64,000 nucleotides of DNA from Sphingomonas melonis (GTDB lineage: Bacteria; Pseudomonadota; Alphaproteobacteria; Sphingomonadales; Sphingomonadaceae). Of the stretch, positions 59,228-64,000 are shown one piece after another. The position numbers and the translations under genes are program-made. Under the pieces are notes generated by a model. The model was given only the letters and a program-made list of their open reading frames with translations. It ran no database searches and was not told the origin of the DNA. The number at the start of each line of letters is the position of its first letter. Within the stretch, counting starts at the first letter, position 1. The stretch spans positions 372,001-436,000 of the forward strand of contig NZ_JACCBY010000003.1 of the NCBI RefSeq assembly GCF_013409985.1. The letters are read 5' to 3'.

Positions 59228-60094
59228 GTGGCGGCGCCATTGAGGCTGCTGGTGGCCGAGAGCGAGCCGCCGGCAGCCCGCGACAGGCGGCGCGAGAGCG
59301 TCGGGCGCAGTTCGGGCGAGACCTTCCTCAAGCGGCTCGCCGGCCTCGTGCCGGGGGCGCTGTGCGACCGGGTCAAGCCGGCCGATGCTGATTCGGCGGC
59401 ACCCGATGCGGGCCTCGATGGCTATGACGGCGTGATCCTGACCGGATCGCCGCTGCACCTGTACGAGGATACGCCGGAGGCGCGACGCGAGATCGACTTC
59501 ATGCGGGCGGTCTATCGATCGGGTACGCCCGCGTTCGGATCGTGCGCCGGTTTGCAGGTCGCGGTGGTGGCGGCGGGCGGCGCGGTGCGGGCGATGGGCG
59601 AGCGGCGCGAAGCCGGCTTCGCGCGGCGGATCGTGCGTCGGGTGGGCGGGCAGGATCATCCGTTGCTCGCCGGGCGGCCGGCGGCGTATGACGTGCCGGC
59701 GGTGCATAGCGACGAGGTCGCGACCCTGCCCGGCGGCGGCACGCTGCTCGCATCCAATGGTGTGACCGAGGTGCAGGCCGCCGAGATCCGCCATGACGGC
59801 GGCATCTTCTGGGGCGTCCAATACCACCCCGAGATTTCGCTGTGGGAGGTCGCGGCGGCGCTGCGGCGGCAGGCGGATGATCTGATCGACCTCGGGCTGG
59901 CGCGCGACGCGCTCGACGTCGAGATGCAGGCGGCGCTGGTCGAGGCGCTGCATCGCGAGCCGAAACGGCGCGATCTGGCGTGGCGGCTCGGCCTCGACGA
60001 GCAGGTCACCGATCCGCACGCGCGGATGACCGAGTTGCGCAACTTCCTTGACCGGCTGGTGACGCCGACGCGCGCGGCGCGCGGGCGGGGGTAG
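59228..60094 (+). CDS. Class I glutamine amidotransferase-like protein
   Basis: A GTG start directly after the upstream stop gives 288 residues. The nucleophile Cys is in PAFGSCAGLQVAV near residue 100 and the His-Glu pair in WGVQYHPEISLWE near residue 200. It resembles GMP-synthase-type GATase domains and gamma-glutamyl hydrolases of polyamine or purine metabolism. There is no partner synthetase nearby. The extra C-terminal region of about 85 residues is helical (LIDLGLARDALDVEMQAALV). Confidence 0.8.
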   Translation: MAAPLRLLVAESEPPAARDRRRESVGRSSGETFLKRLAGLVPGALCDRVKPADADSAAPDAGLDGYDGVILTGSPLHLYEDTPEARREIDFMRAVYRSGTPAFGSCAGLQVAVVAAGGAVRAMGERREAGFARRIVRRVGGQDHPLLAGRPAAYDVPAVHSDEVATLPGGGTLLASNGVTEVQAAEIRHDGGIFWGVQYHPEISLWEVAAALRRQADDLIDLGLARDALDVEMQAALVEALHREPKRRDLAWRLGLDEQVTDPHARMTELRNFLDRLVTPTRAARGRG

Positions 60095-60274
60095 GGTTTC
60101 GCCCGGACGCTTAGGGCAGCGCGCGGGTAATGGGGTATTGCGCAGGTGTGGGGGGTATTTGATCCCTCGCACCCGCATCGATCTTGGGGGCGCCCCGGCT
60201 TGTCCCAGAAAGGCGCATCATGCCGGAACACGTCGAGACCTCTGCGGAAAGCCCCTCAAATCAGTGAAGCATCA

Positions 60275-60367
60275 CAGTGCTCCTGCGAAAGCAGGAGCCT
60301 AGGGCCAAGGAATACAACGCCTTATGGTTCGCGGGACTCCTAGGCTCCTGCTTTCGCAGGAGCACTG
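60275..60367. repeat. Inverted repeat of the ctcctgcgaaagcaggag family
   Basis: Each arm (60275-60304 and 60339-60367) itself contains a small hairpin ctcctgcgaaagcaggag, and the arms are inverse copies of one another around a 34-base spacer. It sits in the 430-base gap 60095-60524, where I see no gene. A partial relative of the gcgcagag family (ctccgcctcctcgcgcgatc) occurs near 60500. Confidence 0.8.
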
Positions 60368-60524
60368 GGGTAGGTCCGCAGAGGTATCGATCACTTTCAG
60401 AGTTTGCGGCGCGTGTAGGAGGCGGTGGGCTTGCGTAAAAAGCCCTACGCGACGCCCTGCACAGTCGCAGCCCTCTTCTCACCCCGATACACCTTCGCGT
60501 CTCCGCCTCCTCGCGCGATCCGCC

Positions 60525-62180
60525 CTAGGCGGACCGCGCCGAGATCGCGGCGAGCGTGGTGGCGGTGGTGATCACCTCGATATCGGTGCGCAGGTGGAGC
60601 AGCCGGACGCCGCGCTGCTCGATCGCACGCGTCAGCGCCGCGTCGAAATCCTCGGTCCGCTCGACCGTCTCCGCCCAGCAGCCATAGGCGCGGGCGAGCG
60701 CGGCAAATTCGGGGTTGGCGAGCGTCGTCGCCTGCACCCGACCGGGATAGTCCCGCTCCTGATGCATGCGGATCGTGCCATAGCCCTGGTTGTCGACGAC
60801 CAGCACGAGCAACTGCGCATCATGCTGGACCGCCGTCGCAAGCTCCTGCCCGTTCATCAGGAAGCAGCCGTCGCCGGCGAGCGCCACGACCTGCCGCTCG
60901 GGATAGCGCAGCGCGGCGGCGATGCCGGCGGGCAGGCCATAGCCCATTGCGCCCGCGGTCGGCGCGAGCTGCGTGCCCGGTGCGCAATAGCGCCAGTAGC
61001 GATGCCACCAGCCGCTGTAATTGCCGGCGCCGTTGCAGATGATCGTGTCGGCGGGCAGCCGTTCGCGCATCGCCGCGACGCAGGGACCGAGGTCGAGCGT
61101 CACGCCGTCACGCGACGCCGGCGTCGACCATTGCAGCCACTCGGCATGCGCCTCCGCCCCGCCGGGATGGGGCGGGCCGTCGAGCGACACCAACGCCTCG
61201 GCGAATTCGGCCATGCCGGCGCAGATCGCCAGATCGGTGCGATAGGTCATGCCGAGCTCGTTCGCATCCGGGTGGACGTGGACGAGGCGCTGGCCGGGAT
61301 GATCCGGCGTGATGAGCGTATAGCCGTCGGTGGTCGCCTCACCGAGCCGCGGGCCGGCTACGATCAGCAGGTCGGCGGCCTGAACGCGCGCGACCAGCGC
61401 CGGGTTGGGGCCGTAGCCGAGATTGCCGGCATAGCTCGGGCAGTCGTTGGGGATCGCGTCCTGCCGACGGAAGGCGGTGGCGACGGGCACACCGGTGCGG
61501 TCGGCCCAGGCGGCGAAATCCTGCGCGGCGACGCCGTCCCAGCCGGCCCCGCCGACGATGGCGAGCGGTCGTTCGGCGGTGGCGAGCAGGTCGGTGAGCT
61601 GTTCGAGCGGCGCTTCGTCGCACCCCTGCGGCAGGCGTTCGACGCGCGGCCGGTCCGCGACCACAGCGGTGTCGCGCAACATGTCCTCGGGCAGGGCGAG
61701 CACGACCGGCCCGGGGCGGCCGTTCATCGCGACCGCATAGGCGCGTGCGACATATTCGGGGATGCGCGCGGCATCGTCGATCCGTGCCGCCCATTTGGCG
61801 AGCGGGGCGAACATCGCGGGAAGATCGACCTCCTGGAAGGCCTCGCGATCCCGGTTGGTGCGGTCGACGTCGCCGACGAAGAGGATCAGCGGCTGCGAAT
61901 CCTGCCGGGCGACATGCACGCCGATCGCCGCATTGGTCGCGCCGGGACCGCGGGTGACGAACACCACGCCGGGGCGATGGGTGAGGCTGCCGTCGGCACA
62001 GGCCATGAACGCCGCGCCGCCTTCCTGCCGGCAGACGACGGTGGCGATCTGCGGCGTGTCGTGGAGCGCGTCGAGCACGGCGAGGAAACTTTCCCCCGGC
62101 ACCGTGAAGATGCGGTCGCACCCTTGGGCAAGTAGCTGATCGACAAGGATTTGGCCGCCGGTGCGCGAGATGGTCTCCAT
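60525..62180 (-). CDS. Thiamine-diphosphate enzyme, acetolactate-synthase-like
   Basis: ATG 62180 gives 551 residues (an upstream GTG at 62201 is possible). The catalytic Glu is in IFTVPGESFLAVLDAL near residue 30 and the ThDP/Mg motif is VALAGDGCFLMNGQELATAV near residue 430. The domain order (Pyr, central, PP) is that of acetolactate synthase, oxalyl-CoA decarboxylase and benzoylformate decarboxylase. No ilvN-like small subunit follows, so it is unlikely to be the biosynthetic enzyme. The substrate cannot be told. Confidence 0.85.
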   Translation of the reverse strand: METISRTGGQILVDQLLAQGCDRIFTVPGESFLAVLDALHDTPQIATVVCRQEGGAAFMACADGSLTHRPGVVFVTRGPGATNAAIGVHVARQDSQPLILFVGDVDRTNRDREAFQEVDLPAMFAPLAKWAARIDDAARIPEYVARAYAVAMNGRPGPVVLALPEDMLRDTAVVADRPRVERLPQGCDEAPLEQLTDLLATAERPLAIVGGAGWDGVAAQDFAAWADRTGVPVATAFRRQDAIPNDCPSYAGNLGYGPNPALVARVQAADLLIVAGPRLGEATTDGYTLITPDHPGQRLVHVHPDANELGMTYRTDLAICAGMAEFAEALVSLDGPPHPGGAEAHAEWLQWSTPASRDGVTLDLGPCVAAMRERLPADTIICNGAGNYSGWWHRYWRYCAPGTQLAPTAGAMGYGLPAGIAAALRYPERQVVALAGDGCFLMNGQELATAVQHDAQLLVLVVDNQGYGTIRMHQERDYPGRVQATTLANPEFAALARAYGCWAETVERTEDFDAALTRAIEQRGVRLLHLRTDIEVITTATTLAAISARSA

Positions 62181-62255
62181 CCCGCGATCTTGCCTGCTCA
62201 CGCTACGGAAGTCGAGGGCGCTCCCGCATCGTGGCCGGCGGGCGCGGCGAGCCGG

Positions 62256-62636
62256 TCAGACGCGCGGACGATCGCCGAAGTCGAACCAGCCGGGACGGGT
62301 GCCGGCGGGATATGCCGGGCGGACGGTGCGGACCGGACGGGCGCGACCGGTGACGCGTTCGGTCAGCGTCGGGGCAGCCGTGACGGGGGCGGCGACCGGC
62401 GCGGTTTCTGCGGCGCGGGCGAGGCGTTCGTTCTCGCGCTCCAGCTCGGCGATGCGGCGGTTGGCGTCGGCAAGCGCGCCGTCCTGTTGCTTGCGATAGC
62501 CGGCATGCGCTTCACGCTCGTCGGCGTAGCGCGTCTTCCACTTGCGACCGCCGCTGCTGCTGGCGAGTCCGAGGAACCAGCCGGCGATGAGGCACAGCGC
62601 CAATGCCGCAAATTGCGTGGTAGTGGTGAACAGCAT
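62256..62636 (-). CDS. Membrane-anchored coiled-coil hypothetical protein
   Basis: ATG 62636 behind AGGGAGG gives 126 residues. An N-terminal membrane helix (TQFAALALCLIAGWFLGLAS) is followed by a charged coiled coil (DANRRIAELERENERLARAA) and a Pro/Ala/Val-rich tail with PAYPAGTRPGWFDFGDRP. It is unlike any family I can name. It is probably a single-pass inner-membrane protein with a cytoplasmic coiled coil. Confidence 0.6.
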   Translation of the reverse strand: MLFTTTTQFAALALCLIAGWFLGLASSSGGRKWKTRYADEREAHAGYRKQQDGALADANRRIAELERENERLARAAETAPVAAPVTAAPTLTERVTGRARPVRTVRPAYPAGTRPGWFDFGDRPRV

Positions 62637-62758
62637 CCGAGCCTCCCTGTTACGGGTGCATAACGAGCGCCGCGGCGCTTGGTTCATCGGATGATCCGGA
62701 GAGACGTTCGGAGCCGAGAAGGGGCCGGCGTACCGACCCCTTCCGGCGCTGCGGCGGC

Positions 62759-62929
62759 TCAGCCGTGGCAGGGGCAGCCGGCGTGGTCGCAGCCGGCCGA
62801 CGCCTCGTGATGGTTGGCGCAATTCTCGCCGCAGAAGATCCGGCCCTCGGCTTCGACTGCATTGGCGGTGCTGACGACGCACACGCAATCGGCACAGGCG
62901 CACTTCACCATTTCGACATTGACGCTCAT
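62759..62929 (-). CDS. bmtA: Bacterial metallothionein (SmtA/BmtA type)
   Basis: 56 residues, MSVNVEMVKCACADCVCVVS and ending AGCDHAGCPCHG. Nine Cys (10, 12, 15, 17, 33, 37, 47, 52, 54) plus His40 and His49 reproduce the SmtA pattern, including length. SmtA-type proteins bind four Zn ions in a treble-clef-like cluster and buffer zinc or cadmium. The gene begins three bases after the SmtB-type repressor stop, so the two form an operon. Confidence 0.95.
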   Translation of the reverse strand: MSVNVEMVKCACADCVCVVSTANAVEAEGRIFCGENCANHHEASAGCDHAGCPCHG

Positions 62930-62932
62930 GAT

Positions 62933-63238
62933 CTAATCCTCGTTCGCTTGATCTTCGGGTTCCAGCACATGGTCCATCATGTTGGTGAGCATGGTTCGGA
63001 TATGGCAGTCGGGCAGCTCGTACAGGACGTTGCGGCCCTGCCGGGTCTGTTTGAGCAGGCGCCCGGCGCGCAGCAGCCGGAGATGCTGCGATACCAGGCT
63101 CTGGCTGACGCCGACCTCTTCCGTCAGTTCGCCGACCGATTTCTGCCCGTCGAGGCAGGCCACCACCAGCCGCAGCCGGTTGGGCTCCCCCAGGAGGCGG
63201 AACAGTTCCGCGAGCTGAATTCCCTCATCCTGTGTCAT
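62933..63238 (-). CDS. smtB: ArsR/SmtB-family metal-responsive repressor
   Basis: 101 residues with the winged-helix recognition segment SVGELTEEVGVSQSLVSQHL. The alpha-5 metal site of SmtB/CzrA is intact: Asp77, His79, His90 and Glu93, with the exact spacing (+2, +11, +3) of SmtB. The alpha-3 site cysteine of SmtB (ELCVGDL) is Ser34 here, so only the zinc-sensing alpha-5 site remains. It presumably represses itself and bmtA until Zn or a similar ion binds. The start at 63238 is supported by the promoter below. Confidence 0.93.
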   Translation of the reverse strand: MTQDEGIQLAELFRLLGEPNRLRLVVACLDGQKSVGELTEEVGVSQSLVSQHLRLLRAGRLLKQTRQGRNVLYELPDCHIRTMLTNMMDHVLEPEDQANED

Positions 63239-63250
63239 GTTCTCATCAAT

Positions 63251-63293
63251 ATATGAACATGTGCTAATATGTATATAGCGCAGTTTCTGTCAA
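63251..63293 (-). promoter_or_regulatory. Promoter and candidate SmtB operator
   Basis: On the minus strand TTGACA (complement of 63288-63293) is followed after 17 bases by ATATTA (complement of 63265-63270). An AT-rich imperfect dyad runs from 63251 to 63276 (ATATGAACAT on the left, ATGTATAT on the right). It covers the -10 element, where a repressor would block RNA polymerase. The AT richness is striking for this genome. Confidence 0.65.
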
Positions 63294-63381
63294 ACGGACT
63301 CGGACGTATCAGATTTTTTTGGCCGGTGCGGTCGGCCGGCGGACTCCCGCGCCACGAGCTTGCGACGATAAGGGCCGTAGG

Positions 63382-63393
63382 CTAGGGGGGTAG
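63382..63393 (+). promoter_or_regulatory. Candidate RcnR/DmeR operator CTAGGGGGGTAG
   Basis: Six Gs flanked by CTA and TAG, four bases before the dmeR start codon. RcnR-type repressors bind TACT-G6-N-AGTA-like sites, so this is the expected position and form for autoregulation. The G tract would also serve as the ribosome binding site. Confidence 0.65.
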
Positions 63394-63396
63394 GGT

Positions 63397-63672
63397 ATGA
63401 GCCATGCCGCGAATGCCGCCCCGGAACTCATCGTGCGCGTGCGCAAGATCGCCGGTCAGGTTGCCGCGGTCGAGCGCGAGCTGCTCGGCGGCGCGGACTG
63501 CAACACGGTGCTGCACCGGGTCGCGGCGGTGCGTGGCGCGGTGAACGGGCTGATGGATGAGATCATCGCCGATCATCTCGCGGCGCATGTCGCGCGGCCG
63601 GGGCTGACCGATGCCGCCCGGGCAGAGGGCGCCGAAGAACTGCTTGGCGTCATCCGCCGCTACAGGACTTGA
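63397..63672 (+). CDS. dmeR: CsoR/RcnR-family metal repressor (DmeR-like)
   Basis: 91 residues. The ligands of RcnR are all present: His3, Cys35, His60 and His64 (an H-C-H-H fingerprint), in an all-helical protein beginning MSHAANAAPELIVRVRKIAG. This fits a Ni/Co sensor and argues against formaldehyde-sensing FrmR. It is followed eight bases later by a cation diffusion facilitator gene, the dmeR-dmeF arrangement known for cobalt and nickel export in rhizobia. Confidence 0.85.
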   Translation: MSHAANAAPELIVRVRKIAGQVAAVERELLGGADCNTVLHRVAAVRGAVNGLMDEIIADHLAAHVARPGLTDAARAEGAEELLGVIRRYRT

Positions 63673-63680
63673 GGCCCGCC

Positions 63681-64000
63681 ATGATCGAAGCTGCCGACCG
63701 CGGCACCCTGCCGCACGCACATGTTTTCCTCGGCCATGCGCATGACGAGAATGCGCGCCGCACCCGCTGGGTGGTGGCGCTCACCGCGGCGATGATGGTC
63801 GGCGAGATCGCCGCGGGCTATGCGACCGGCTCGATGGCGCTGCTGGCCGACGGCTTCCATATGGCGACGCATGCCGGCGCCCTCTTCGTCGCGGCGCTGG
63901 CCTATGCTTATGCGCGGCGTCATGCGGACGATCCCGCCTACAGCTTCGGGACGGGCAAGGTGGGCGATCTCGCCGGCTTTGCCTCCGCGATGATCCTCGG
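63681..64000 (+). CDS. dmeF: Cation diffusion facilitator, DmeF-like (3' end cut by window)
   Basis: 107 residues are visible. A His-rich start (LPHAHVFLGHAHDENARRTR) precedes helix 1, and helix 2 carries the metal-site motif LLADGFHMATHAGALF. The DGFHMxTH form of the CDF signature is characteristic of DmeF. It should export Co and Ni from the cytoplasm. The frame runs off the right end of the window without a stop. Confidence 0.85.
   Translation, partial: MIEAADRGTLPHAHVFLGHAHDENARRTRWVVALTAAMMVGEIAAGYATGSMALLADGFHMATHAGALFVAALAYAYARRHADDPAYSFGTGKVGDLAGFASAMIL

Noticed and set aside
60525..62180. Calling the ThDP enzyme ilvB
   Set aside because: There is no regulatory small subunit gene next to it and no other branched-chain gene in the region.

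Overview
The window is GC-rich (roughly two thirds G+C by eye) chromosomal DNA from an alphaproteobacterium, most likely a Sphingomonas-type member of the Sphingomonadaceae. The main reasons are the ffh-rpsP-rimM/trmD-rplS block, a ThiS-ThiG fusion, a GGAAC-N16-CGTT promoter of the alphaproteobacterial EcfG general-stress type, a glnB-glnA pair behind a GG-N10-GC (sigma-54) element, and small hypothetical families I associate with sphingomonads. I see no prophage, insertion sequence, CRISPR array, rRNA or plasmid function. Most of the window is core chromosome plus accessory islets separated by palindromic repeats.

Layout. 1-5220: translation genes (ffh partial, rpsP, rimM, trmD, rplS), split between rimM and trmD by an inverted thioredoxin-reductase-like gene. 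5221-7428: a DUF3649-PepSY-DUF3325 membrane operon of the iron-reductase type. 8-12.9 kb: a GNAT enzyme, an isochorismatase-like hydrolase, a coiled-coil protein behind tRNA-Pro(CGG) and tRNA-Arg(ACG), a pnuC/NadR-like kinase pair for nicotinamide riboside salvage, and a CsgG-like protein. 13-28.5 kb: lepA, small hypotheticals, a YaiI-like protein, a DEAD-box helicase, two transporters, an ErpA-type protein, exonuclease III, an amino-acid permease and MTA phosphorylase. 28.5-37.8 kb: DUF2141, aconitase, an L,D-transpeptidase, a row of unassigned genes including a membrane-anchored LuxR-type HTH protein, a phasin and a GNAT enzyme. 37.9-44 kb: a complete RND efflux operon. 44.2-51 kb: pentose-phosphate genes rpiA, tkt, tal, gnd and two HAD phosphatases. 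51-57 kb, minus strand: GH27 glycosidase, glnBA, accBC and aroQ. 57.3-62.6 kb: thiSG, csbD, small proteins, a glutamine amidotransferase and a ThDP enzyme. 62.7-64 kb: a metal-response island with a 56-residue metallothionein under an SmtB-type repressor, divergent from an RcnR/DmeR-type repressor and the start of a DmeF-type Co/Ni exporter.

The gaps are unusually rich in palindromic repeats. One family has seven full copies (29-base arms, about 107-base core, inside a larger nested palindrome) and one collapsed copy. At least four other inverted-repeat families are present. The most interesting signals are this repeat family, the metal island with its candidate operators, the membrane-tethered HTH cluster at 34.3-36.5 kb, low-complexity inserts in the efflux outer-membrane protein and in rpiA, and the ThiSG fusion with its internal Gly-Gly-Gly.
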